IMG/VR virus record: IMGVR_UViG_3300042691_014397
Coordinates: 1 to 45,028 of that record
DNA length: 45,028 nucleotides
Strand: one strand, 5' to 3'
Source of the DNA: a virus
In this document: one piece after another, positions 24,344 to 30,698 of the stretch
How positions within the stretch are numbered: the first letter of the stretch is position 1
How the letters are laid out: every line of letters starts with the position of its first letter
The notes under the pieces: model-generated
The model's input: only the letters and a program-made list of their open reading frames with translations
The model's database searches: none
What the model was told of the DNA's origin: nothing
Translations under genes and position numbers: made by a program

Positions 24344-24841
24344 ATGTATTATTTATATGTCAAAACTCACAACATCACAAATCTCAAATATCTAGGTTAT
24401 ACCAAGAAAGATCCTTACAAATACAAAGGATCAGGCACTAGATGGAAAAATCATATCAAGAAACATAAATATGATGTAACTACCAAAATTATTTTTCAAT
24501 CCGAATCAAAAGAAGAAATTGCAGAAAAAGGCAGAGTATACTCTGAAATGTGGAATGTTGTTGATTCAGATAACTGGGCCAATCTTATGGTCGAATCTGG
24601 TGATGGTGGTGATACTTCTAAACATATTGATTATTCTAATATTGATAGATCAAAAGTCTCAGAAAGAATAAAACTTTTGAACGATTCACCCAATAACCCT
24701 TTCAGAAACCCAGAATTTCAGAAACAATTACAACAAAGAATGATGGCCAAGTCTAAACCATGTATCCATTGCGGAAAAATAGTAGACCCGGCCAATTACT
24801 CAAGGCATGTTAAAAAATGTGAGAAAGTTATCCCACTGTAG
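24344..24841 (+). CDS. Free-standing homing endonuclease, GIY-YIG/Seg-like, 165 aa
   Basis: The N-terminus MYYLYVKTHNITNLKYLGYT with KYKGSGTRWKNHIKKH is the variant GIY-YIG-type domain seen in T4-like phage endonucleases (yLYvKTHn.TGLKYLGyT....YkGSG..W..Hi..hG). An ESGDGGD segment and a C-terminal zinc knuckle (C-x2-C...H-x3-C: PCIHCGKIV...YSRHVKKC) follow. Such genes cut intron- or gene-less alleles and spread by repair. It is on the opposite strand to its neighbours and its end overlaps the 3' end of the endolysin by 14 bases. AAGGAG precedes the ATG; a late-type element lies upstream. Confidence 0.8.
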   Translation: MYYLYVKTHNITNLKYLGYTKKDPYKYKGSGTRWKNHIKKHKYDVTTKIIFQSESKEEIAEKGRVYSEMWNVVDSDNWANLMVESGDGGDTSKHIDYSNIDRSKVSERIKLLNDSPNNPFRNPEFQKQLQQRMMAKSKPCIHCGKIVDPANYSRHVKKCEKVIPL

Positions 24842-25493
24842 CAAATTGAAAATGCATTCCATCTGGTCGGCGTTCCCAATCACCACCCCAAACGGCACCT
24901 TCTTCCTTGAATGCTTTAACAATTAAAGAGTCTTTAGTGAATGAATACTTGTTATATCCGGGCTTCTTTCCAAGAGCATTATAAGGAGCACAAATATCAA
25001 TAGCAACACCGAAAGCGTGTGTTGAAAGAGACTTACCACCACGCATGTTGCGGATGTTCCATGAACCAGAAAAGATGTGTAACTGCTGTGCCTTAATCTT
25101 GTCATAATCTCTACCGTTCTCGTCCCAAACATAAGTTAGAACACGAACAAGAGATTCAGAACAAGACTTATTCATCCAGCATTTAGTAATCTTAAGATCG
25201 TCCATCCACATAGTATATGGAAGATTAACCTGTGTCATATGCTTCTTGAATGTTCCACCATAATCAGGAACACCAAACTTTGCTCTGAGTTGTGATTGTG
25301 CGGGCCAGTTGTTTTTCTTTAGTCTTGAAACTGTTGGGACAGCACTTTCTTTTACTGTATTAGTAACATCAAGAAACTTAGTTTCATCAGCTTCTTTTAC
25401 AGCTACTTGTGTTGTATAAAGTTTACCGTCATAAATGAATGTTTCTTTTCCTGCTTTTCTGGCAGCAGCGAATGCCTCTTTAAATGTAGCCAT
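24828..25493 (-). CDS. Endolysin, M15-type zinc peptidase (L-alanyl-D-glutamate/VanY-like), 221 aa
   Basis: The C-terminal catalytic domain shows the M15 zinc site: S157-x-H159 and D166 in SLSTHAFGVAIDIC, and H214 in DGMHFQF. A GAVWGGDW segment lies between, as in M15 phage lysins. The first 30 residues (MATFKEAFAAARKAGKETFI and YDGKLYTTQ) are a separate module shared with two virion-type proteins of this phage, which hints that the enzyme may be particle-associated. No signal peptide, so export would need the holin. A TCTAAATA late-type element lies upstream, overlapping the hsp20 terminator. Confidence 0.88.
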   Translation of the reverse strand: MATFKEAFAAARKAGKETFIYDGKLYTTQVAVKEADETKFLDVTNTVKESAVPTVSRLKKNNWPAQSQLRAKFGVPDYGGTFKKHMTQVNLPYTMWMDDLKITKCWMNKSCSESLVRVLTYVWDENGRDYDKIKAQQLHIFSGSWNIRNMRGGKSLSTHAFGVAIDICAPYNALGKKPGYNKYSFTKDSLIVKAFKEEGAVWGGDWERRPDGMHFQFATVG

Positions 25494-25510
25494 AATTTAT
25501 CTCCTATAAT

Positions 25511-25540
25511 AAAAAAGAGAGGGAAGATAAATCCCTCTCT
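25511..25540 (-). terminator. Rho-independent terminator after hsp20
   Basis: Minus strand GAGAGAGGGA ... TCCCTCTC stem followed by TTTTTT. It ends the hsp20 transcript just before the endolysin gene. Confidence 0.85.
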
Positions 25541-25541
25541 C

Positions 25542-25549
25542 TATTTAGA
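25542..25549 (-). promoter_or_regulatory. Late-type element TCTAAATA for the endolysin
   Basis: Minus strand late-type element beside the hsp20 terminator. With T4 spacing the transcript would start inside the terminator's left arm (about 25536), so late endolysin mRNA would not form the full terminator stem. Confidence 0.45.
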
Positions 25550-25563
25550 AGACTATTTTAAGA

Positions 25564-26097
25564 TTATTTCGGTGTAATTGCATCAGCTACTTTTTGTGCA
25601 ATATTACCCCATGTCTTGCCAGTTTCATCAATTAACTGTTTCGTAGCTTCTTGTACTCCGAACGGGTCATAGATGTCAATCTTCTTCGGTTTCTTTTCCT
25701 CTGGAACAAAACGTTCAAGGAAGATTTTCAACATACCATTAGTAAGTTCTGCATTTTTTACTTCTACTGTATCAGCAACATTAAATTTACGAGTGAAAGC
25801 ACGATTAGCAATACCCTTATGAAGATAGTCACCTTCTTCTGATTCTGAACTACCAGTAATAGTTAGAACACTGTCTTTCATTTCAATATCTAGATTGTGC
25901 TTTCCAAACCCTGCAACAGCCATTTCAATAATATAATGTTCATCATCAATTTTTTTCACATTGTATGGCGGATATGCAGGAATTTTTGGTAGATATTCAT
26001 TAGCTTCCGCAATTCGCTGAAACATATTATCAAACCCTACAAGATACTTTGATAGTAGTGGGTCTGCATGAAAAGCACGGAATGGATCGTTTGTCAT
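25564..26097 (-). CDS. Small heat-shock protein, Hsp20/IbpA family, 177 aa
   Basis: Alpha-crystallin-type chaperone that holds unfolding proteins. N-terminal region MTNDPFRAFHADPLL, core from YPPYNVKKIDDEHYIIEMAV (about 42-61), and the conserved NGMLKIFLERFVPEE near the end of the core. An IxI-type anchor (KKIDIYD) and a 25-residue helical tail follow. Hsp20 genes are recurrent in T4-like phages. It sits between pmoC and the endolysin, with its own TTGACT/TATTAT promoter and a strong terminator. Confidence 0.92.
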   Translation of the reverse strand: MTNDPFRAFHADPLLSKYLVGFDNMFQRIAEANEYLPKIPAYPPYNVKKIDDEHYIIEMAVAGFGKHNLDIEMKDSVLTITGSSESEEGDYLHKGIANRAFTRKFNVADTVEVKNAELTNGMLKIFLERFVPEEKKPKKIDIYDPFGVQEATKQLIDETGKTWGNIAQKVADAITPK

Positions 26098-26154
26098 TTA
26101 CATTTCTCCTATTAAGCGAGACTATAATAATACGTTCCTTTCGGCAACGTAAAC

Positions 26155-26184
26155 ATAATATGGGGGTAAAGAGGGGGAAGTCAA
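26155..26184 (-). promoter_or_regulatory. Sigma70-like promoter for hsp20
   Basis: Minus strand TTGACT, 18 bases, TATTAT. The -35 lies in the loop of the inverted repeat that follows pmoC, so terminator and promoter are interleaved. Confidence 0.5.
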
Positions 26185-26196
26185 TACCTCCCCCTC
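26171..26196 (-). terminator. G-rich inverted repeat after pmoC
   Basis: GAGGGGGA and TCCCCCTC form an 8-bp stem around a 10-base loop. In the pmoC direction the tail is only TTTACC, while on the plus strand the tail is ACTTTTTT, a better terminator. It may act in both directions or mainly stop antisense transcripts. Confidence 0.5.
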
Positions 26197-26202
26197 ACTT
26201 TT

Positions 26203-26964
26203 TTATTCTGTTAGTAGTGCTACGCCTTCACGCCCAACAAGAGCATGAACACGACCAAGGATTTGGAGAACAACACCAAATACACCAAGTGCCATCCAGC
26301 CAAAGAACACGAAGCCCCAATGTAGTGGTGCTACGAATAGTTCTTCCATGAACCAGAATGTATGACCCCATTCGTTAAGACCAACGTTTGGAATAATCAT
26401 AAATGGTCCAATAGCAACAATCAGAAATGCTAGACTGTATCCATGTGAAAAGTATGGAATACGAGTGCGAGCATAAAAAAATGCGCCAACTGCGATGATT
26501 GAGTAGATTGGATAGCTCATGTAGAATTCAATAATATGACTTGGAGTAAAGTCAGTATCACGAATTACTGTCATGTGCCAAGTTCCATCCTGTTCAGTGA
26601 AGAAGGATGCGCCCCAATAAATGGCAACGGCATACACAACTAGCCACTGAACTAAAGTAACTAAACGACGCATTTCCTCACGAGGAGCAACGGCGTCAAT
26701 ATTTCGGTCCCTTGTCTTCCAAAGATAACCAGCAAGTCCTAGTCCTGACACTAGTTCTAGTGGAATCTCTGTCCAGAGAATAGACATCCAATATGTCTGA
26801 AACTCTGGTGCAAATGAATCAAGACCGGCCCTCCAGCCATAGACCTGTTCATAAATGCGAACGATTAGATAGAAGACGTTAAGTAGACCAAGACCGATCC
26901 ACATACCACGTAGATCAACAACCTCTGCCTTTTCAGCAGTTACTGTAGTAGTTACTGTACTCAT
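26203..26964 (-). CDS. pmoC: Particulate methane monooxygenase subunit C (PmoC)
   Basis: Membrane subunit of the copper enzyme that oxidises methane to methanol. 253 aa, full length, about six hydrophobic spans. The metal site D-x3-H-x12-H is intact (D126, H130, H143 in DGTWH...DFTPSH; equivalent to D156/H160/H173 of M. capsulatus). The second site N197, H201, H215 (NEWGH...APLH) is intact too. Other hallmarks are LDSFAPEFQTYWM and EELFVAPLHWGF. It resembles type II (alphaproteobacterial) PmoC from memory. pmoA and pmoB are absent here, so the product would have to join host subunits. GGAG precedes the ATG inside a small hairpin. It has superimposed sigma70 and late promoters. Confidence 0.97.
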   Translation of the reverse strand: MSTVTTTVTAEKAEVVDLRGMWIGLGLLNVFYLIVRIYEQVYGWRAGLDSFAPEFQTYWMSILWTEIPLELVSGLGLAGYLWKTRDRNIDAVAPREEMRRLVTLVQWLVVYAVAIYWGASFFTEQDGTWHMTVIRDTDFTPSHIIEFYMSYPIYSIIAVGAFFYARTRIPYFSHGYSLAFLIVAIGPFMIIPNVGLNEWGHTFWFMEELFVAPLHWGFVFFGWMALGVFGVVLQILGRVHALVGREGVALLTE

Positions 26965-26965
26965 A

Positions 26966-27032
26966 TAACATTCTCCATTGAGAAAAAATCAAGTGGTCAG
27001 TTTCGCCTTGGTGACGGAAACCGCCACTCTTA
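26966..27032 (-). promoter_or_regulatory. Structured pmoC leader with alternative hairpins
   Basis: The predicted 67-nt leader can fold two exclusive ways. Hairpin 1 is GTGGCGG-TTT-CCGTCAC. Hairpin 2 is AGTGG-cg-GTTTC ... GAAAC-tga-CCACT, followed by TGATTTTTT, which looks like a terminator. Nearer the gene, TTCTC-AATG-GAGAA pairs over the GGAG ribosome site. This could be an attenuator, a translational switch, or simply a stabilising 5' stem. Confidence 0.45.
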
Positions 27033-27036
27033 ATGT

Positions 27037-27067
27037 TATTTATACCATAACCCTATAGGAATGTCAA
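27037..27067 (-). promoter_or_regulatory. Superimposed sigma70 and T4-late promoters for pmoC
   Basis: Minus strand TTGACA (perfect), 17 bases, then TATAAATA. The first six bases serve as a sigma70 -10 (TATAAA) and all eight are the exact T4 late element, so both polymerase forms would start at about 27031-27032. Confidence 0.75.
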
Positions 27068-27070
27068 ATA

Positions 27071-27301
27071 CTATTTTCGCATATCTTTATCAGATGCATC
27101 TGGCCAATAACATTTACCGTCTTTTGGCCAGTTCCACGGATTTTCTTTATAATTAGGGGGTTCTATATTATCATAATCTTCATGACGAATCATTTCTTTA
27201 TAATAATGACGGTAACGACGATGATCTATCTTTCTTCCTGGTTTATCACTCATTCTAGTTGTAAAACCACCACCAGGATGTTTCTTATAACTTCTAGACA
27301 T
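27071..27301 (-). CDS. Conserved phage protein of the 'MSRSYKKHP' type, 76 aa
   Basis: Starts MSRSYKKHPGGGFTTRMSDK, very basic and aromatic, with HRRYRHYYKEM and a Trp/Pro-rich tail (ENPWNWPKDGKCYWPD). Phage proteins opening with M(S/A)RSYKKnP are common and of unknown function; the basic character suggests nucleic-acid contact. The last gene before the pmoC promoter. Confidence 0.7.
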   Translation of the reverse strand: MSRSYKKHPGGGFTTRMSDKPGRKIDHRRYRHYYKEMIRHEDYDNIEPPNYKENPWNWPKDGKCYWPDASDKDMRK

Positions 27302-27313
27302 TAGACACCTCCA

Positions 27314-27535
27314 TTAATGAAGTTTCTTACCAAAAGTCTCACGAGCAACGCAATACATTTCCATATTGCTTCGGTTTAATATAAAAACAGGAGTCATATT
27401 AGCAGATTTAAATTCCAGTGATGCTCGTATCACTTTACCAAATCCACTTTCTTCATTACAATCAACCGCCTCCCATGCGGCAATTACAATTTGTTCTGGA
27501 ACTTCTACACAATTATTAAGAGTTATCTTTTTCAT
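27314..27535 (-). CDS. Hypothetical protein, 73 aa
   Basis: Starts MKKITLNNCVEVPEQIVIAA. It contains an AAWEAVDCNEESGFGKVIRA segment and a hydrophobic beta strand (MTPVFILN). No family recognised. Overlaps the 118-residue gene by 20 bases. Confidence 0.6.
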   Translation of the reverse strand: MKKITLNNCVEVPEQIVIAAWEAVDCNEESGFGKVIRASLEFKSANMTPVFILNRSNMEMYCVARETFGKKLH

Positions 27536-27872
27536 CCTTTGTCTTTCTAAAAAAAGACCAGTAATCTTTCATTGCTGATGACATAACTGTATATCCATAT
27601 ACAGAGGCAAGAACTGTATACCTATATGCTTCATAAAATGGATTACGAGACAATAGATCACTGTCTTTTTTCTTTTTCTTTTTTGATTTTTGTCTTAGAA
27701 GTTCTTTATTTTCTATCATATTTTCGAAAAATTCTATTCTAATTTTATTCTGGCGCTCTAAAGCATCCAGACCTTTATCTTTTCTTATTAATTTTTTTAG
27801 TCTCTTAATCAATTTATGTCCATTTTTTGCTGCATGTAATTGTTCTAGTAATATTTGATCTAAATCTTCCAT
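27516..27872 (-). CDS. Basic hypothetical protein, 118 aa
   Basis: Starts MEDLDQILLEQLHAAKNGHK, with a long helix and a run of seven lysines (KSKKKKKKDSD) in the middle. The C-terminal segment is more hydrophobic (FYEAYRYTVLASVYGYTVMS) and could touch a membrane. AAGGA precedes the ATG. Not recognised. Confidence 0.6.
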   Translation of the reverse strand: MEDLDQILLEQLHAAKNGHKLIKRLKKLIRKDKGLDALERQNKIRIEFFENMIENKELLRQKSKKKKKKDSDLLSRNPFYEAYRYTVLASVYGYTVMSSAMKDYWSFFRKTKDEKDNS

Positions 27873-28105
27873 TTTTTCCTTGTCAAATAGATGAACACTT
27901 TCACATTACCAACATATCTATCATATATATCTCTCAGAGACAAATACTTTTTATTTAGAGATAACCTTAATATATGGTTCTCTTCTTCAATTGCCTCAAT
28001 AGTATATGCTGCTTTACGAGGAACAGATGGACAATGAACATTATTATGTTTCTCTACCCAATCTGCTAACTCGTGTAACTGTTGTATTAATTCGCTATGA
28101 TTCAT
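27860..28105 (-). CDS. Hypothetical protein coupled to the repeat-gene array, 81 aa
   Basis: Starts MNHSELIQQLHELADWVEKH, with PRKAAYTIEAIEEENHILR in the middle and a basic C-terminus. The 'L..LA.wve.h........kAA..IE.Le.EN..L' layout is common in small phage proteins. Its ATG lies within the last codons of the first repeat gene (ATGAATCATAG), so it is probably translated with the array. Confidence 0.65.
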   Translation of the reverse strand: MNHSELIQQLHELADWVEKHNNVHCPSVPRKAAYTIEAIEEENHILRLSLNKKYLSLRDIYDRYVGNVKVFIYLTRKKWKI

Positions 28106-28358
28106 TTAGTTGATCCCAGACTTGATCCCTGACTTGATCCCTAACTTGATCCCAGACTTGAACCCGGACTTTATTACTGACTTGATCCCTGACTTGATCC
28201 CAGACTTGATTCCTGACTTGATCCCAGACTTGATTCCTGACTTTAATACTGACTTGATAGTGGACTTGATACAAGACTTGATCCTGGACTTGAACCCTGA
28301 CTTGATTCCAGACTTGATCACTGACTTGATTCCTGACTTGATCCTTAACACTATTCAT
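28095..28358 (-). CDS. Tetrapeptide (xQVx) repeat protein 1, 87 aa
   Basis: MNSVKDQVRNQVSDQVWNQV opens about twenty tandem four-residue repeats of the form x-Q-V-y (x mostly D/N/Y/H/R, y mostly W/R/S/Y), interrupted by VSIKV and VSNKV units. It ends DQLNES. Longest of six paralogues. A 12-base DNA unit with invariant CAAGT(C/A) underlies it. The spacing of Val every four residues suggests a regular helix or solenoid; no known family recognised. Confidence 0.65.
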   Translation of the reverse strand: MNSVKDQVRNQVSDQVWNQVRVQVQDQVLYQVHYQVSIKVRNQVWDQVRNQVWDQVRDQVSNKVRVQVWDQVRDQVRDQVWDQLNES

Positions 28359-28554
28359 TTTCTAGGTCTTCTTTTAGTTGATCCCAGACTTGATCAAAGA
28401 CTTGATTCCAGACTTGATCCCAGACTTGAACCCGGACTTTATTACTGACTTGATCCCTGACTTGATAGTAGACTTGATCAAAGACTTGATTCCAGACTTG
28501 ATCCCAGACTTGATCCCAGACTTGATCCCAGACTTGATACTTAACACTATTCAT
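28351..28554 (-). CDS. Tetrapeptide repeat protein 2, 67 aa
   Basis: Same architecture as its neighbours: MNSVKYQVWDQVWDQVWDQV, an SNKVRVQVWDQV landmark, and the tail KEDLENE. Overlaps the neighbouring copies by 8 bases on each side. The landmark block is identical to that of copy 3, pointing to recent duplication. Confidence 0.65.
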   Translation of the reverse strand: MNSVKYQVWDQVWDQVWDQVWNQVFDQVYYQVRDQVSNKVRVQVWDQVWNQVFDQVWDQLKEDLENE

Positions 28555-28750
28555 TTTCTATGTCTTCTTTTAGTTGATCCAAGACTTGATACAAGACTTG
28601 ATCCCAGACTTGATCAAAGACTTGATTCCAGACTTGATCCCAGACTTGAACCCGGACTTTATTACTGACTTGATAGTGGACTTGATTCCAGACTTGATAG
28701 TAGACTTGACCCAAGACTTGATCACAGACTTGTTCTTTAACACTATTCAT
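28547..28750 (-). CDS. Tetrapeptide repeat protein 3, 67 aa
   Basis: Begins MNSVKEQVCDQVLGQVYYQV, carries the SNKVRVQVWDQVWNQVFDQV block and ends LDQLKEDIENE. Contains one Cys in a repeat position. Confidence 0.65.
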   Translation of the reverse strand: MNSVKEQVCDQVLGQVYYQVWNQVHYQVSNKVRVQVWDQVWNQVFDQVWDQVLYQVLDQLKEDIENE

Positions 28751-28934
28751 TTTCTAGGTCTTCTTTTAGTTGATCACAGACTTGATCCCGGACTTTATTA
28801 CTGACTTGATCCCAGACTTGATTCCTGACTCGATGCAAGACTTGATTACTGACTTGATAGTAGACTCGATAGTGGACTTGATACATGATTTGATCACAGA
28901 CTTGTTTCCAGACTTGATACTTAACACTATTCAT
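28743..28934 (-). CDS. Tetrapeptide repeat protein 4, 63 aa
   Basis: Begins MNSVKYQVWKQVCDQIMYQV. More irregular x and y positions than other copies (H-R, Y-R, L-H). Landmark SNKVRDQV near the end, tail KEDLENE. Confidence 0.65.
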   Translation of the reverse strand: MNSVKYQVWKQVCDQIMYQVHYRVYYQVSNQVLHRVRNQVWDQVSNKVRDQVCDQLKEDLENE

Positions 28935-29118
28935 TTTCTAGGTCTTCATTTAGTTGATCCCAGATTTGACCCCTGACTTGATTCCTGACTTGATAGTGGA
29001 CTTGATTCCTGACTTGATACAAGACTTGATGCAAGACTTGACCCCTGACTTGATTCCTGACTTGATACAATACTTGATTACTGACTTGATCTTGGACTTG
29101 TTCTTTAACACTATTCAT
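28927..29118 (-). CDS. Tetrapeptide repeat protein 5, 63 aa
   Basis: Begins MNSVKEQVQDQVSNQVLYQV. Lacks the SNKV landmark found in the others and ends RGQIWDQLNEDLENE. Otherwise the same length and junctions. Confidence 0.65.
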   Translation of the reverse strand: MNSVKEQVQDQVSNQVLYQVRNQVRGQVLHQVLYQVRNQVHYQVRNQVRGQIWDQLNEDLENE

Positions 29119-29314
29119 TTTCTATGTCTTCTTTTAGTTGATCCAAGACTTGATACAAGACTTGATCCCGGACTTTATTACTGACTTGACCCCAGACTTG
29201 ACCCCTGACTTGATCCAAGACTTGATTACTGACTTGATAGTGGACTTGATTCCAGACTTGATAGTAGACTTGATCCCAGACTTGATAGTAGACTTGTTCT
29301 TTAACACTATTCAT
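29111..29314 (-). CDS. Tetrapeptide repeat protein 6, first gene of the array, 67 aa
   Basis: Begins MNSVKEQVYYQVWDQVYYQV, has the SNKVRDQV landmark, ends LDQLKEDIENE. The first translated copy; an AAGG/GGAT ribosome site lies upstream. It follows the terminator at 29346, but no convincing promoter could be seen between, so expression may come from read-through. Confidence 0.65.
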   Translation of the reverse strand: MNSVKEQVYYQVWDQVYYQVWNQVHYQVSNQVLDQVRGQVWGQVSNKVRDQVLYQVLDQLKEDIENE

Positions 29315-29339
29315 ATCCAAACCTTCTAGTCTAATATCT

Positions 29340-29369
29340 AATTAAAAAAGGCTCTTGCAAGAGCCTTTT
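29340..29369 (-). terminator. Rho-independent terminator upstream of the repeat array
   Basis: A perfect 24-base palindrome (AAAAGGCTCT-TGCA-AGAGCCTTTT core) followed on the minus strand by further T residues. Ends the DUF6745-type gene's transcript. Confidence 0.85.
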
Positions 29370-29380
29370 ATTTTGTGTTC

Positions 29381-30247
29381 TCATGTTCTCACTTCAAGTT
29401 CTCGCAACAAATTAGGATCAATATCGAACGTCCAAGCATTCGCTTCTAGTGCTGTATTGATATCAAGAGGAACTGGAATAGCAAATTCACGGCCGGTTCC
29501 ACAAAGAACTTTCAGAAACCTTTCCTTACCAACATCAGGAATTTCAACATCGACCAATGTTCCAATGTGAGGGTCGTAATCCGAATCAACAACGGTAGCA
29601 TTCAATTCTCGGATAATCCTATCCCAACCGAGAATTTCACAGGCTGCACGTCGCTGCTCCATATTCTCCCATTTGAGAGCAATCTGAGGTGTTAGTGCGC
29701 TATTCTTATTTTCAATCCATTCCTTCGGAATTCTGACACCATGCCAAGAATAGACCGAAAATCCATCACAATAACGGATAGAAGGTCCATTCTCTGAATG
29801 TAGTCTATCCTGATCATCAAACTTTATAAATTCAGGACGATCCTGGAATACAACACAGTCATCATACACAGACAACCATCCGCAATGATTGGCCAACTCA
29901 ACAAGACCATCCAACTTGTGTATGCATTCCACTTTTAGTTCATTCCGAATGAACTGATAATACGATAGCCAATAACTATCAGAATTACCATAGATCATGT
30001 TGTTAAAAATTGCTCTAGCATCCATTGACGGATCAATTTCCTTGATCAGACGGATAGCATCAATCGGACTTTTAGCCACAAAGAATTTAGTTGGATGTGG
30101 TAAACCTACTTTTTCGTATGCTAAACATACGGATTTTTTAGCATTTTCGAAATCAACAGGACCAGTGGTCAAACCAATTTTTTTCCACTTTTCAACATAA
30201 ACCGGAAACAACGCTTTCTGTTCAGGTGTCAGGTTTTCAATAACCAT
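29381..30247 (-). CDS. DUF6745-type protein, 288 aa
   Basis: Residues about 145-190 read LHSENGPSIRYCDGFSVYSW and then HGVRIPKEWIENK. A later ENMEQRRAACEILGWDRII is the 'E.N.EvRR...e..G.d..l' element of the DUF6745 family as I remember it (found in cyanobacteria, actinobacteria and phages; function unknown). The N-terminal half is helical. It is paired with the adjacent 116-residue gene, a combination that I recall recurs in phages. Confidence 0.75.
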   Translation of the reverse strand: MVIENLTPEQKALFPVYVEKWKKIGLTTGPVDFENAKKSVCLAYEKVGLPHPTKFFVAKSPIDAIRLIKEIDPSMDARAIFNNMIYGNSDSYWLSYYQFIRNELKVECIHKLDGLVELANHCGWLSVYDDCVVFQDRPEFIKFDDQDRLHSENGPSIRYCDGFSVYSWHGVRIPKEWIENKNSALTPQIALKWENMEQRRAACEILGWDRIIRELNATVVDSDYDPHIGTLVDVEIPDVGKERFLKVLCGTGREFAIPVPLDINTALEANAWTFDIDPNLLRELEVRT

Positions 30248-30271
30248 GATCTATATTTCCTCTTCTCTCTA

Positions 30272-30622
30272 TTAGTCCTGAGCTTTCCGCCAACCTTCGG
30301 AAGTCCACTCTCTCTGCCGTTTTACAACATAATCGCCCGGCTGAACCAAAATGGATTCATGTGTGTCATAGGTTCTCAAATGTTCTATTTCAGTTTCATG
30401 ATTAACTGAAAGGAAAAGCTCAAAGATATCTTTGTCGCTTAGTCCTTCTGGCTTGTATGCTAGGACATTAGCAGCATCCATAACATGATTGTGTCCTGTT
30501 TCTGAATGTGCAATAACATATTTTCCGTCTTCGGAATCGAATGGAACAATATTCTCTGGGAGTTTATTAATCCGAATGATTACGAAGTCACCTTGGGCTG
30601 CCATCTTATTGAAATGTTTCAT
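30272..30622 (-). CDS. Conserved partner of the DUF6745 gene, 116 aa
   Basis: Begins MKHFNKMAAQGDFVIIRINK. It then has GKYVIAHSETGHNHVMDA and ends DTHESILVQPGDYVVKRQRE-WTSEGWRKAQD. The 'AQGDv...r...P.....GkyivAHSETGHhHv...R.YDTHepi.l.pG.yevrRQREyTpeGWR.v.D' pattern is a recognisable family of unknown function. Start chosen seven bases after AAGG; an ATG six bases earlier is also possible. A strong sigma70 promoter lies upstream. Confidence 0.75.
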   Translation of the reverse strand: MKHFNKMAAQGDFVIIRINKLPENIVPFDSEDGKYVIAHSETGHNHVMDAANVLAYKPEGLSDKDIFELFLSVNHETEIEHLRTYDTHESILVQPGDYVVKRQREWTSEGWRKAQD

Positions 30623-30655
30623 ATTCATGCCTTTCTTTCTGCTTCCAGTATGTAT

Positions 30656-30684
30656 ATAATACTATATTTGATTCGGAATGTCAA
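30656..30684 (-). promoter_or_regulatory. Sigma70-like promoter for the DUF6745 pair
   Basis: Minus strand TTGACA (perfect), 17 bases, TATTAT, 35-60 bases before the 116-residue gene. Confidence 0.75.
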
Positions 30685-30698
30685 GCTAAAAATTTTCA

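Larger units (their letters stand above)
28095..29314 (-). repeat. 1.2-kb tandem 12-bp repeat region holding six coupled paralogous genes
   Basis: Roughly 1,220 bases built from a degenerate 12-bp unit (GAT-CAA-GTC-NNN on the minus strand) arranged in six blocks of about 190-265 bases. Each block is one small gene. Junctions are near-identical: the last codons (GAAAATGAATAG) contain the next ATG, giving an 8-base overlap. The same variant units (SNKVRVQVWDQVWNQVFDQV) recur in different blocks, which shows duplication and recombination. Because the unit is a multiple of three, the opposite strand is open as well. Confidence 0.85.

Noticed and set aside
28095-29314. CRISPR array
   Set aside because: The repeats are 12 bp and contiguous with no unique spacers, and they keep reading frame with start and stop codons at each block.
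28095-29314. Diversity-generating retroelement target
   Set aside because: No reverse transcriptase, no template/variable repeat pair and no adenine-specific pattern of change; variation is by unit shuffling.
28110-29329. Plus-strand ORFs coding IPDL-type repeats
   Set aside because: They are open only because the 12-bp repeat is a multiple of three; they lack ribosome sites and oppose the coupled minus-strand genes.
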